64,000 bases of DNA from Zantedeschia hybrid cultivar (GCA_030544215.1 JARZZO010000006.1:51746501-51810500); one strand, 5' to 3'. Counted from the stretch's first letter, positions 46,745 to 58,265 are shown. Translations and numbers: made by a program. Notes: generated from the sequence alone by a model not told the origin.

Positions 46745-47668
46745 ACTGCCATCCATGGCTCACACGATCCTCCTCATCAAAAAGGCTAGCCTCCTCCAGT
46801 ACATCGATAGCATGCAATTGCTCCAAGATGGTCTTCTTCTCAGCCTTTGTCGAAGATTTCTCTCTCCCCCTAAGTAGAGAGAGCTTGAGACACAGCCTTA
46901 AGGTTGCCAACAAGTGTAGCCATAGCCGAGCCCTGTCCTGAGAAAGTCAACCATACCTGCAACACAGTCTCCATGAATCCTTCTTCCTTCAACCAATACT
47001 TTTCTATCTTGAACAAATGCCTGCTACGGAACTTGTGATTGGAGTTGAGCAAAATAGCCTTATGGTCAGATACTGGCCTCTGTAGACAAGAAGCCTTCAA
47101 GTTAGGAAAATGCTCTTCCCACTCAGTTGTCACCAAGAATCTATCCAGCCATGTAGCCACATCAATCAAGATTGTCTGATGAATAGGCTGACTGAAGTCC
47201 TCCGTAGGTCCTAAACAAGAAGCCCCTTCAGATCTCTCTGATTGCGCCACAATAGCATTAAAATCTCCCACTACCAACCATGGGTTGCCAGGAAGCAAGG
47301 TCCTCCCATAAGAGCTTCTTCTCCTCCCTCCCTTAGGGTCCATACATCCCCGTAAAATCCCAAAAACTATCCTCCACACTCATAAAAGTGATAGAAATGA
47401 TGGATCTCTCCACCCTCATGCTAACTTCCTAAACCACATAATCATTCCATAACACCAAGATACCCCCAGCACTACCCACCGTAGGAGACACCACCCTTTT
47501 TGACAATCTAGAGCCCCATAGCCTCCTCCAAACTTCTTCCCCAACCTCTTCAGTCTTAGTCTCATGGATACAAAGGATATCCACCATCATCCTCCTAACA
47601 ATGTCCCTTTCAGCCTCCCTCTTCTCTCTCCCCCCAATACCCCTAATATTCCATAACATAATCTTCAT
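46745..47668 (-). pseudogene. LINE ORF2 endonuclease domain, truncated
   Basis: Starts MKIMLWNIRGIGG. It contains the exonuclease-endonuclease-phosphatase fold with WNIRG, CIHETKTE (catalytic Glu), VVGDFNAI (Asp, Asn) and SDHKAILL (Asp-His). These residues are all present, but the frame is interrupted between 47429 and 47379, and the reverse transcriptase is missing beyond SSTKAEKKTILEQLH. It would nick target DNA in an intact LINE. Confidence 0.82.
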
Positions 47669-48355
47669 TAGTTTACAGCAATGACCTCCTCGCCCCCCTT
47701 CCTACTCTCTTGAGTGTTCTCCCCTATACTATCCTTATTGCCCATCTTCTCACTCCTAAACCCTCGAGCAACATTTAATTGCAATCGCCTTTGCAACTTA
47801 GAAAACATTGAATGGATGTCTTTATCCATACCTTGAAAAGTGACCCCAATAACATCGGCCACCTGTTTAGCTTAGGTTTCCACCACCTACTCCACCTTTG
47901 CAATAATTTGTTTAACTTCGGACCTTCCAATATCCCCCTGAGAAGGAAAAGAGCTCCCATCTCTAGGAATACCCTTGCTACATTGAACCTCTTCCTCACC
48001 ACTCAACCCTTCCTCAAATTGCTCCTCTTCGAGATGCCCACTACTAACCCCATGCACCTCTAGGCCCTGCCTATCTTCTTCCACAGTAGCTCCACCCTGC
48101 ACCTGGCTACCAGACCCTCTGCACAAAACCTCTAGACTAGCCGGATCGCCCTCCAGACCCCTGTCCAGCCCTTCTGTTGGCCTCCCTTCTGTTATGATAA
48201 GCCAAACAATGCCTTCGCCGTCCAGCAAAAGCACCACATAGAGTCCAAGGCTTGAGGGAGCAAAGGCTCTCATGCCTCTGCCAACAACACCAGCTGCAAC
48301 CAAATCCTACACCTCCCGTACCTCCTTTACACTCCTTCTAGAGCCAAAGGGACCT
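47669..48355 (-). pseudogene. LINE ORF1 C-terminal part, degenerate
   Basis: Fragments in two frames, including MADVIGVTFQGMDKDIH and GVVGRGMRAFAPSS. They lie directly upstream of ORF2, so they are assigned to ORF1 by position. The protein is low-complexity with many Glu and Gly; no domain is certain. Confidence 0.4.
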
Positions 48356-48360
48356 ACGTA

Positions 48361-49749
48361 GTCAGAGGCGTGAGGCGACCGAGGCGACCGGGGGGTCACC
48401 TCAGCCTCAAACACTTAGGCAATGGCCTACGCGCCTATGGCGACCTTTTATAAAACATATATTTAAATAATTCAAATGTTTATATAAAACGTAAAAAATA
48501 GAAATAAAATCATACAAAATGACATATTCATGCATTCAAATATAACCAAATAATTTTAAACCAAGCCAATTGTAATAAAATTTAATCAATCAAAAATGTA
48601 ATCAACAAATTCATGAAAATTTTGCTACTAATTAAACCTACCATAATGAAATTTTATCAACAGAATGCTAAAGAAACATAATATAAACGTATTATAAACA
48701 TAATATCAACAGACAGGCAGAGAGAGTAAGACAGTGAGTGACTGTGAGAGAGTCTCTCAGAGAGTGAGAGTGAGTGGGAGCTGGATAGAGAGTGAAAGAG
48801 AGTGAGGCAGTGAGTGGGAGAGCTAGATAGAGAGTAAAAAAGAGTGAGACAATGAGTGTGAGAGATAGAGAAAGGGAGTAAGAGACAGAGAGACTGAGAG
48901 GGTCGAGGGAGAGGAGAGAGATAAGGAGATACACAGAGAGAGTGAGATGGGGAGGGCCGGAGGGGAGAGAGACAGGGAGAGACAGAGCGAGACAGAGAGT
49001 GAGAGGGTCTGGAGAGGGGAGGGAGACGGAGTGACACAAAGAGAGTGAGAGGGCTGGGGGACAGTCAGAGGGGAGAGATATGGAGAGAGACAGAGAGAGT
49101 GAGAGGACCAGGGAAGGGGAGAGAGACAGAGAGAGAGATAGAGTGAAAGGGTCGAGAAAAGGGAGAGAGATAGAGTGAAAGGGTCGAGAAAAGGGAGAGA
49201 GATAGAGTGAGAGGGTCGGGGGAGGGAAGAGAGACAGAGAGCGGATGAGGGGGGGGGAGAGAGTGTGAGGCTTACCAAGATTTGTCGTCTTCAGAAGGTA
49301 CCTTAGCCATCAGCGTCGTCGTCATCATAACCGGAGTGGAGTGCCATCACTGTCGTTATGGCTAGAGTAAAGCGCCATCATTGTCGTCCTAGCCGAAGTG
49401 GAGTGTCATCACTGTCGTCGTGGCCAGAGTGGAGCGCCTTCAACATCGTCATGGCCAGAGTGGAGCGTCGTCACCAGGGAAACACCATGGAGATGGGTGC
49501 TCGGGGTTAGGGGGAACCGTGGAGGGGGCAGAGGACAAACACGTTAAGATTTCCATCGAGACAGGGGGTAGGTTAATGGGTCATATATATATATATATAG
49601 GCGGGGCATTGGGCCCTTTGGGTTGGGCCAATTAGGCCGAGCAGACCGGTTTGAAGCATATGGGGCGACTGAGGCGCTAGAGGCACGCGGAGGCGAGCGC
49701 CTCATCACCTCGCCTCGTCACCTAGGCAAGCGCCTCACTCGCCTTTGAT
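48361..49749. mobile_element. Non-autonomous DNA element with GAGGCG ends
   Basis: The left end GTCAGAGGCGTGAGGCG and the right end, read inverted, ATCAAAGGCGAGTGAGGCG form imperfect terminal inverted repeats rich in GAGGCG and CCTAGGCG. Such GGCG-rich ends are common in plant hAT-like non-autonomous elements; the superfamily is not proven because the flanks (CCTACGTA and AACATAAA) do not match. It has no transposase. The interior is AT-rich (48420-48700), then a purine-rich GA microsatellite, then a CGTCGT-rich stretch. Confidence 0.5.
48715..49262 (+). repeat. Degenerate GA/GAGTGAGA microsatellite
   Basis: Nearly pure purine run of GAGA, GTGAGAGGG and GACAGAGAGA words with local duplications (two GGGAGAGAGATAGAGTGA units near 49160-49215). 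The long Ser/Leu-rich frames on the minus strand come from this repeat and are not genes. Confidence 0.9.
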
Positions 49750-49769
49750 AACATAAAGAGGGACAGACT

Positions 49770-50660
49770 TCAGCTAAAACACATCCACCATGAACCAAGG
49801 AGGAGCATCCCAACACCTATTTGAAGACTCAACTTGGCGCCAGTCTTCTGCAGCCGTACCATCTGAGGTTGGACGGGGACTTGCCGGAGAAGCCCATTGA
49901 GGACAATGGAGAGGCTCGCCGGTACACTGGGCCCACCTAGACCACCTTCCAAGCCCACACCGTCGGAGGAGGACAAGTTGCAGAGCAACGAATAAATCGG
50001 GCGAGGAAGATGACTTCCAATGGGTCCCAAAACAAATCCAGTCCCGAGTAAGTCATCGGGTTTGCCCGAAGACTATACCCGGGTCATTACAAACCCGCTA
50101 GGCTTGCCAGTCTCGATACCACTACCGCTCATATCTGAACCGCACAATGGCAGGCTTTTGGAAATGGGCCGACCTCATCTAACTGTGCATGTGACGTTGG
50201 ATCGTCTTCCTCCTCTCACCGCGACGAGCGCTGCAATCCAAGCGCTGCCCTATTTCAACTGCTGCCATCTCCCACACCGAAAGCCTCCACAAGATGGATT
50301 CTTATCAGAGCTCTGTGGTCATCAACGACAGCTTCAAGAACCTTCCACACGTTCGACCAAGCTGACGTCTTCACTCTAACCACCGCCCCCAACATGGACG
50401 ACCCCGGCGGCGACCAAGACAAAACCACTACCAGATCAGTGAAAACCCCAAACAACTCTCGCAACATGGCCTCCTCCATTAGCATCAGTGGCAAATCAAT
50501 CAAACATATGTCAAGGGTTATCACCCAGGGATTAGGATATGTCACCGTACGGAAATCCCAAGGTGAGATACGGATGACACTATCTGGCCAGAACCTCTGC
50601 CGCTAGTAACTCCTTTACAAATTCCTTGGAAGGTCCGACCACCAAGAAGGTCTTCAGAGA
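49770..50660 (-). pseudogene. LINE ORF1 N-terminal part, degenerate
   Basis: The minus strand reads FLVVGPSKEFVKELLAAEVL, then ISPWDFRTVTYPNPW, IDLPLMLMEEAMLRELFG and LSWSPPGSSMLGAVVR in shifted frames. This recalls the DUF4283-type N-terminal domain of plant LINE ORF1 proteins, but with several stops. Moderate to low certainty. Confidence 0.42.
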
Positions 50661-50845
50661 GATCTTCCTCACCACCCAGCCATCCACATCCCATCTCTCT
50701 CTTACAATGGAGAGGATCTCTCCCTCATTCCCTATACATGCTAGAATGTTGCAGGCGCAGCATCTTTCCTCCTGGCAAGCGTTTCCAACTTCCAGATGGG
50801 AGCATGAGAGAAACCCGCAAACCGAAAGGAACTACAGCTGCCTCT

Positions 50846-50975
50846 CACTACCCTGCTATCCTATCTCCTAGTGTCCGCGCCAACAGCCACTGTTCCAGGG
50901 TATGCCCCGATATAGTTGTACTTTTATTTTTGGCTTGTACGCATTATTATTTCCTTTCAGTTGAGCAATGATCAG
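50846..50975 (+). repeat. LTR fragment related to TR-GAG-A
   Basis: AACAGCCACTGTTCCAGGG and the following 60 bases resemble the 3' part of the TR-GAG-A LTR (read on its own strand), including a mutated version of the CGGGGCATGCCCCG palindrome and a CTTGTACGCATTATTATTTC-like segment also seen at 56480. Confidence 0.6.
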
Positions 50976-51115
50976 GCCTCAAACACGGGGTGTCAACTTC
51001 ACCTCTGATGAAGTTTTAGAAAACTGGGGTGAAGAACTAAATCATAATGCCCAGTAGTCTAATGCCTCTGCAGAAGATGTTGCGGTGTCTCAGAAACACC
51101 TAATAGATAGAAGCC

Positions 51116-51790
51116 ATGATTGCGGAGCAAAGTGACGAGATAAGCACCTTTGACTTGTACAAGGTGCCATTCCCGGTGTACCATCTATTCAAAAAGCTAT
51201 CTCCTAGTCATACGAAGCGCCCCAAATTTACAAGATATGATGGGGAACGGTCTGCCAAGGAGCACATCGCCCATTACATGAGCGATTTGGGAGAACTAGC
51301 CATGGACGAAACATACCTACTGAGGTTCTTCTCGACCTCTTTGACAGGCACAACATTCCAATGGTATACTAAGTCAAAGCCCAACTCCATCAACAATTAG
51401 GAGGAAATGCAAAGGAAGTTTCTAGACCCCTTCAAGGTGTCAGAGTAGAAGGTGACCATCACTGAACTGGTGGCATTAAAGCAGAGCAAAAATGAGTCTG
51501 CCATTGATTACATCAAAAAGTGGCGGAACCTCAGCATGAAATGTGACAATCCCCCAGTATATGAAGATGCAGTGAAGCTCTGCAAAAAGATTTTGAAGAC
51601 GGAAATCAATGAAAAGCTAATCGGAGCAAATATCAGAAACTTCGATCAATTAAACAACATTATATTGGAGATGGAAATGTTCTTTGCTGACAATCTGATA
51701 GTAATGTTCAACAAGGAGAAGGCTCCCAGAGAGCGGACCTCTAATGTGAAGGAAGTTAATGCTATCGATTTTGCTCGATAGTGGAAAAGG
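51116..51790 (+). pseudogene. Gypsy-type Gag fragment
   Basis: Reads IAEQSDEISTFDLYKVPFP, KFTRYDGERSAKEHIAHYM, TSLTGTTFQWYTK, a stop, then ITELVALKQSKNESAIDYIK and a helical tail to FAR at 51780. This is the retrotransposon gag domain (AKEHI, SLTGTAFxWY) of a Ty3/gypsy lineage different from both TR-GAG elements. It has two internal stops and no recognisable zinc knuckle. No pol follows. Confidence 0.75.
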
Positions 51791-52189
51791 CAGGGGGCAG
51801 GCCTAATGTAAGTGCCTCCACATCCAATGCCAAAGGAAGTAGCAAGATGTCGTCTCTGTCTCTTAGTGAGAAGATGAAGAGACCGTACTCCTTCACCAGG
51901 GAACATAACAAGAAGTTGTTTGACACTTGTGTTCGAGCAAATCTATTAGTGATCCTAAAGCCAAAGAGGTCGACGCACCAGCCCCAGAAGGTGCAGCAGG
52001 CGCAGGAGCAATGGCCTCCTCTAAAACAGCAAGCGTAGCTTCCATATGTGTAGTAACCTCTGGCAAAAGTAAGGAAGCTAGCCGGTTAAAATCCTTTGCA
52101 GTCAGATATACACCAGTGTTGAATCCGAAAAAAAATTTCATGCAAGATAATGCCATTTAAGCGTGCATATGCACATGATTATGTAGAAA
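51791..52189. other. Unassigned segment
   Basis: Follows the gag fragment and has no domain I recognise. Short frames occur on both strands, with an Ala/Pro-rich stretch at about 51980-52040. It may be the continuation of the same gypsy element. Confidence 0.3.
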
Positions 52190-53650
52190 ATGCTACATGG
52201 CATATGCTCAGATTAATGTGAGCTCACTATAGGAAAAAATATATATATATATGCATAACAACATGTTCACATGGGACTATGTTATGCAAAACAAAAAATA
52301 TATGCCTATGATATGAGGGTTAATATCAAATAGAGACCCTCTCATGTATATGGAAAAAAAAAAAAAAACATAAAACCATAGGCACATATTATAAGGGTAA
52401 TGGAATAGGAACCATACCTAGGCCAAAAAAACCTTGATCGAGATTTTTACGGAGGCCTAAAACAGCCCCAAGTCACCCTTGTATGCTTCCAAAATCAACT
52501 CCTAAGTCTCCTTGATAACCCTTGATGGTGAGGTCCAAAGAAGGACCCTAGAATGCAGCAGCAAGGATAATCCAAATGCTGCGAAATGAGGGCCTAAATC
52601 AGTCCCGAAATAGGCCAAAACCAGTCCCGGAATAGGGTCAAAATGGTCTTCAAACCTGCCCAAAATGGCCTCAAATGAAGGCCCAATAGCAAAGGAGATA
52701 GGCCCAATAAGTGGCCCAATAGGTGGCCCAATAAGAAGGCCCAATAGGGAGCTCAAATAGGCCAAAAAACCAGTCCACAAGGGGCACCAAATCTGCAGGC
52801 CAGAGAAGGAGAAAAATCTGAAAACCCAAGAGAAAAAATTCCCAAAATGGAAAGTGGACTCCTCTCCCCCATGCCCATTTATTTAAATAGGCCAAGAGGG
52901 GGGAGGAGAGAGAGGGGGAACCGGTGGGGGGACCTCCCACCGGTTCCAAGAGGGAAACCGGTGGGGGGGGAGGAGGATCTCCCTCCCTTCTCTTTCTTTT
53001 CAGGATACCCTTTTCACACTTGGCCAAAGCCCAAAATCTGAGCAAAGGCTCATTAAAGAGCCAAAAATTAAAAAGGCAAAGGAAATGGGGGAGGGGAACA
53101 CCGCCCCACCGGTTTCCCAAAACCGGTGGGGGGTCCAAGGCTGGTGGCCACCCCCCCCACCGGTTGGAACCGGTGGGGGTGTCCACCCCCCCCCCCCTCT
53201 CTCTCTCCTTTCAATGCTCTCTCTCACTCCCTTCTCTCACCCACATGAATAAAAAAAAGAGAGAGAGAGAGGGATGGAGATTGAAACCGGTGGCACCCCC
53301 CACCGTATACCCATCCGGTGGCACCCCCCACCGGGCCCAAATTGGGGCCTATAAATAGGGCCCCTTGGCCCCCAAATCAAAAAACACACAGCAACATATA
53401 CACCCATATACAAGGAGTGTAGAATTTAGAGGGGAGGTCCTGCTGCATTCAAGACCAAATTCGGGTTTCTTAACCCGAGTTTGCTGCGTTTTTGGAGATC
53501 TTTTCCATTTCGGGGAGTCTTTCTTCCTAAGGTTCAATCATAAGGAGAAGCTCTGCCGAATAATTCTTGTAAATGCCTCCTTATAAGGCGAATCCCTGTC
53601 GAAATAAAGACCGATCCTTTCATGTCTGAAACGTGTGTTTGTGTGTCATT
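52190..53650 (+). repeat. LTR-like segment with promoter and poly(A) signals
   Basis: Upstream part has clustered GGCCCAATA words (about 52680-52760), then an array of ACCGGTGGGG inverted repeats (52915-53335), a TATA box at 53350-53357 and an AATAAA signal at 53603-53608. This is the layout of U3, R and U5 in an LTR. Boundaries are not fixed because no second copy is in the window. Frames over it are by-products of the repeats. Confidence 0.55.
53350..53357 (+). promoter_or_regulatory. TATA box of LTR-like segment
   Basis: TATAAATA directly after the ACCGGT array and about 250 bases before an AATAAA signal. Confidence 0.55.
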
Positions 53651-54799
53651 GACTTAAATAAATAATATCATGTTTTCATACTTTATATGTATATATATAT
53701 TTAATTTCACAAACTTAAAAATCTGTGTAGACCCTTAACCAAACCTTGGCCTCACCCCACATATAAATAAGATATAGATCCAGAAATAATAATAAAATCA
53801 TATATTTAAGTTAAAAATGACTTATAATTAATTAATTAATAAAAATTTAAAAAATTATTTAAAAAATTGGAAAAAATCAGGAAATATCTGCAAAAAATCA
53901 GTAAAAATCAGAGATACAACTTAAAAATCATATTGAACCAAATGACCCAAATACTCCTCACATATTTAATTAATTAATTAATCATAAAAATCAGTAAAAT
54001 TGATAAAAGAAAATCAGTAAAAATCAGTAAAAATAGAGAACCAAATCTGAAAGAACATAAAATTCCCGAAATAATTAAAATATATATAGAACTTGATAAA
54101 ATTACGAAAATACCGTCACTAATAATAAAAATCTGTAGAAATCATATAAAACCCTTAAAAATATCAGAACCTATTTCATGACCAAAATACCCCCCATATA
54201 ATAAAAATCCCATAAGAAAATGGACTCTAAGTCTAATAAACCCGATTTAAGGTAAAATTACAAAAATACCCTTATACACTTAAAAATAATTTCATAAATC
54301 TCATAAAGTTTTAAAACCATTAAAACTCATTCCCATATGCTAATATAACCATAATACCCCCATAATTCCTAAATTGTATAATTGCGGAAATACCCTTACG
54401 GGTTTAAAATATTTGGAATTAATCCAGATAACCCGGAATCAATCGGACATCTTGGAACCAATCCAAAAACCATATAAAACTTATCTCAAACCGGGGTGAG
54501 GCCAGGGGCTTAACCTAAAATACACCTTCATGTTCATATGCATGTGCTGCCTGTAGTAGTAGTGTTGCATGTTATAAGGGCATCATACGGACGGTTAATC
54601 AAGGGTTGTCGAGCAGTTGTTCGACGTAATTAACACTGACCGAAGTCAGTGGAGAGAGGTCATATACTCGAATCTTCGCCTGATTCGAAGTCCCAGATTC
54701 CCTGAGGACTAATCCCAAGCTCTCATAGTCCAATAAAAATATAAAACCGGCCTATATTTCTCTAGATAAAAAAGCAAGCAAAAAAAATAGATTCCTAAA
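53651..54799. other. AT-rich non-coding region with an inverted pair at its ends
   Basis: Low-complexity AT-rich DNA with scattered AAAATACCC words. GTGTAGACCCTTAACC...TGGCCTCACCCC at about 53725-53758 is matched, inverted, by GGGGTGAGGCCAGGGGCTTA at about 54493-54512, which may mark the ends of a small element of about 0.8 kb. The stretch at 54610-54760 belongs to the dispersed family also seen near 14590 and 56730. Confidence 0.35.
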
Positions 54800-55207
54800 T
54801 AATCCGATAGGAGAGACGTCTAAGTCAGGTCCCGACGGAGGTTAGAAAATAATCTCCCCAAAACAGATTTGGCACACCCCGTAGCCTGTCCCTGCTTCTG
54901 TCGCTGTTAGGCGACGAGGGACAGCGACGCCTTTCAAAAGGCGGCGACATGCAACGACGCGTTTTAGGCCATTTCTGAGGTCAAATTTCACATAAACCAG
55001 TTTATGAGGCTTGAATGACGTCGGCCTTGGGCGACGTGATTCAAGACAGAACCACATTAATTCATGTTGTTAACATATCTTCACACTGTTAGATAGTTTG
55101 GTTAATTGCATGTTTTAAATCGTATTAGAGGATGAGGATTTTCACGTAATCGGATCGCACTGTGTTGTGTTTTCGTACGACCGTGGACCTAGAGTGACAG
55201 TTGTAGC

Positions 55208-55883
55208 CATGGATTGCGGAATCGGCGGGTTCCGATCCGATTCGGGGGGAACACTGTTCCCCCCCTTAAGGTTTAAGGGTTTAGGGGTTTAGGGTTTAGG
55301 GTTTAGGGTTTTAGGGTTTTAGGGTTTAGGGTTTAGGGTTTAGGTTTTAGGGCTTTAGGGTTTTAGGGTTAAGGGTTAAGGGTTTAGGGTTTAAGGTTTA
55401 AGGTTTAGGGTTTTAGGGTTTAGGGTTTAAGGGTTTAAGGGTTTAAGGGTTAAGGGTTAACGGTTTAGGGTTAAGGGTTTAGGCTTTAGGGTTTAGGGTT
55501 TAGGGTTTAGGGTTTAAGGTTTTAGGGTTTAGGGTTTAGGGTTTAGGGTTTAGGGTTTTAGGGTTTTAGGGTTTTAGGGTTTAGGGTTTAGGGTTTAAGG
55601 TTTAGGGTTTAGGGTTTTAGGGTTTAGGGTTTTTTATGGATGTACATGAATTGCATTCATTCTTATTGTACATCAATTGAATAATATGTATGTAATTTTT
55701 TCTGATTTTTTTTAATTTTTCCTGATTTTTTCTGATTTTTTTTAATTTTTTATTATTTTTTAATCTGGTCGAGTCGGACTGGCCAGACTTCATCTGGATC
55801 AGCCGACTCGGCCGATCCGATCCGAGTCGGATCGGGATCGGCGGGTCCCGATTCGGGGATCCGATCCGATCCGGAATTCCTTG
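55208..55883 (+). mobile_element. Non-autonomous hAT derivative filled with telomere-like repeats
   Basis: 676 bp flanked by perfect 8-bp target duplications GTTGTAGC (55200-55207 and 55884-55891). The first 65 bases equal the left end of the copy 1-3 hAT family (CATGGATTGCGGAATCGG), and the last 250 bases equal its right end (TTTTTATGGATGTACATG to GGAATTCCTTG), including the TTTTTTCTGA units. The whole transposase region is replaced by (TTTAGGG)-type repeats. It could only be mobilised by a related transposase. Confidence 0.92.
55273..55633 (+). repeat. Interstitial telomere-like repeat (TTTAGGG variants)
   Basis: About 360 bases of TTTAGGG mixed with TTTTAGGG, TTAAGGG and TTTAAGGG, G-rich strand on the plus strand. 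It is confined exactly to the inside of the hAT derivative. Confidence 0.95.
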
Positions 55884-56723
55884 GTTGTAGCGCTTGCCAC
55901 CCTGTGTCGATGTGGGAGGGACAGCGCCGGTGTGGGAGTGGTGGGGTGACGCCTAGAAAGATGGTCACCTGGTGTACCCCGGGGTTAGCTAGTACCGGTG
56001 TAGGAGTGGTACATGTAGAGTGTCACTCGTGCTGGGGGAAGCATAAACCACCTAGAGCCAATTGGACCGGAGTAGCTAGCGTGCTATCCGAGGGGTTACT
56101 GTTTGGTCTCAGCAGGTCGATATTTCCCGCGTTCGGCTGTATGGTTGGCGTGTTTTGCCGAGACGCTGGTTGTAAGCTCCCTGGTAGAATGGTTTCAGAG
56201 TTGTGTATTGTTATATCTCGAATGCATGTGTTTTATATCAAAATTTAGGAATTGTGTTTCATCTTTACTTGCTTATTCTACCTGTATCTGTGTTACTGCA
56301 CTTGTGGGTGCGTGAGTGAGCGGTGGGGATCGAAGGATCCCTACTGAGTCTTTTCGTTGAGACTCACCCCTGCAGTTTTCAGGTGAGGGTTCCAGGCAGG
56401 CTTAGCGAGGAGAGTGCTGCTTTGGGTTACGCACCAGCAGCCGTTGTTCCGGGGTATGCCCCGACGTAGTTGTTATTTTATTTTCTAGTCTGTACGCTTA
56501 ATTATTTCTTTTCAGTTGGAGTATGTAATTATTTGCTGTGTTGAGTCGCATTGTAATAACTTTTAATTCTTGCACTCCTTTTTGAATTCAATGCGATGTG
56601 AATGTTTAACTTAGTTTATTATTTATTTCCCAGACTTATCTAGATCTTGGTTTGGCTCCAAATTAATGATTTGGTACCCATTTAGTAATCGGATCCCTGA
56701 TTATAGGGTGGCGGGTCGTTACA

Positions 56724-56939
56724 ATATGGATCCATACTTGATCTAAAATCTTAGACTTGAAGACTAACCCTAAGTTCTCAAAGTCTACATTAAAAAAGAA
56801 AAGAGAAGACTATGTTTTTCAAAACTCCAAGAATTCTCTTTTAAAATCAAAATTCTCTTTTCAAATTTAAATTCTTTTAAATAATAAATTTAAAAAAACG
56901 AAGTCTCACAATAGGCTATACAAAGCCTTATTAAATTTG
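56724..56939. other. Non-coding junction sequence
   Basis: AT-rich. Its first 100 bases (GACTTGAAGACTAACCCTAA) resemble the dispersed family near 54690. No gene. Confidence 0.35.
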
Positions 56940-56944
56940 CACAC

Positions 56945-57330
56945 TTTGCCTCCAGTGATCATTCCTAAAGATGGCTGCATATAAACTTCTTATGTAAGCT
57001 CACCATTCAAGAAGATATTCTTGACATCTAGCTAATATAATTCCCAAGAGTAATGGGCTGTTATGGAGAGAAACATTCCGACTGTGTTCAATTTTGCAAC
57101 TGGTGTAAAGGTTTCCTCATAACCAATCCTATATGTTTGAGTAAACCTCTTTGCCACCAACTTTGCCTTGAATCTTTTCACACTCTCATCTGCTCTAAAT
57201 TTTGTGGTATACACCTATTTTGATCCAACTAACTTCTTCTCCTGAGAGAGATCAACAAGTACCCAACAACTATTTTGTTTGAGAGCGTCCATTTCCTCCT
57301 CCATAGTCTTCACCCACCGCTGGTTCTTAG
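56945..57330 (-). pseudogene. Copia reverse transcriptase N-terminal fragment
   Basis: Reads WVKTMEEEMDALKQNSCW, a stop after KKLVGSK, then VYTTKFRADESVKRFKAKL, RIGYEETFTPVAKLNTV and SWELY, with a stop replacing Gln before LDVKNIFLNGEL. This is the conserved start of copia RT (the ETFAPVAK and QLDVKNAFL equivalents). The catalytic YVDD box is missing because the fragment ends before it. Confidence 0.82.
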
Positions 57331-58265
57331 TAGCCTTCGTGAAGGTTAAAAGATTTTAACAAGAAAAAGGGCAACAATGAAGGTTCGGTAAGAAGGAGAA
57401 AGCTATGATTAACATAAATACTTTGAGATGGAATGTTTGGTGCACTCTCGTACACCTTTTCGAACAGCAATATGTTTTTCAAGATCATGATTATTTTGCA
57501 CATTTTCCAGCTAGAACATTAGAAGCACTTAGGTCAACAGAATCAATAAGAGAGCTAGATTCAATATTAGGAATATTACCAACTTCTTGGGATAATGGAT
57601 CTAAAGGAGACTCTAACATAGCATACGTTCCTAAGTTCGCCTGCAAGTTTCAGCTTGCTGATGAACTTTTGATTTTCTAACATAGTGCTTCAATTCAGTC
57701 ACCCTAGTGTCATGTCTTCCTTTTGAGGGTGCAAGTTTCTCAGCTATGGCATTCCTTCCAGAGGAGAAACATCATGAATTGTCATGATTGTGGCTGGAAT
57801 ATGAGAACTCTCCCCTTTGGAGGAAACCTTACTTGTCGTCATCTCCGACATGTTTCCCTTTGTTAAGGCTTCTACAGGGGCTGCTGTTAAGTCTGTTGTT
57901 TAAGGAAATCCTAAACAAGGGTAACCGGCCTCCAAGAAACTCCCTTGAATAGGATATCCTAGGCTAAAGTGTACTGGCATGTCCTCACAATAGTTATAAA
58001 AGAGACTGAAAGCAAGAACCCCTAGACTAGGGTGTCCAGCCACTCAAAAGTACTTCAAACAAGATCCAGGTTCTTGAAGAAGGGGGCCGGTCTCCAGAAC
58101 AAGGCCCTAGAAGGACTGCTCGGCCTCCAAAATTGAAACGTAGTGGCCGGAAGCAAAAGATGCAATAGCGGAAGCAAGACTAAAAGAGTATGGCCCCTTC
58201 TGCAGTAGGAACCAATGGGCACGACCCCCGAAAAACCTTTCTCCGATCTCCAAAAAAAATTGAAT

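Larger units (their letters stand above)
46745..50660 (-). mobile_element. L1-type LINE, ORF1 and endonuclease only, interrupted
   Basis: On the minus strand, ORF1 remnants (about 50660-49750 and 48350-47670) precede ORF2, which starts at 47668 and is cut off at about 46745 before the reverse transcriptase. A separate GA-rich element (48361-49749) interrupts ORF1. Target duplications were not identified. Confidence 0.72.
54800..56723 (+). repeat. Diverged LTR related to TR-GAG-A, split by a small hAT
   Basis: Plus-strand sequence matching the TR-GAG-A LTR in its own orientation: GGCTTGAATGACGTCGGCC near 55010 (palindrome cassette), GCTATCCGAGGGGTTACTG near 56083, TTCCGGGGTATGCCCCGA near 56449 and the end GGCGGGTCGTTACA at 56723. 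The left boundary is uncertain. No interior sequence is attached, so it is probably a solo LTR or fragment. Frames such as 55904-56248 are not supported. Confidence 0.7.

Noticed and set aside
48657..49278. Three overlapping Ser/Leu-rich open frames on the minus strand
   Set aside because: They are translations of a GA-rich microsatellite and have no domain.
52502..53358. Gly/Pro-rich frames on both strands
   Set aside because: They arise from the ACCGGTGGGG repeat array and the GGCCCA cluster of an LTR-like segment.
55273..55633. A true chromosome end or ancestral fusion site
   Set aside because: The repeat is degenerate, lies exactly between two hAT ends and is flanked by an 8-bp target duplication.
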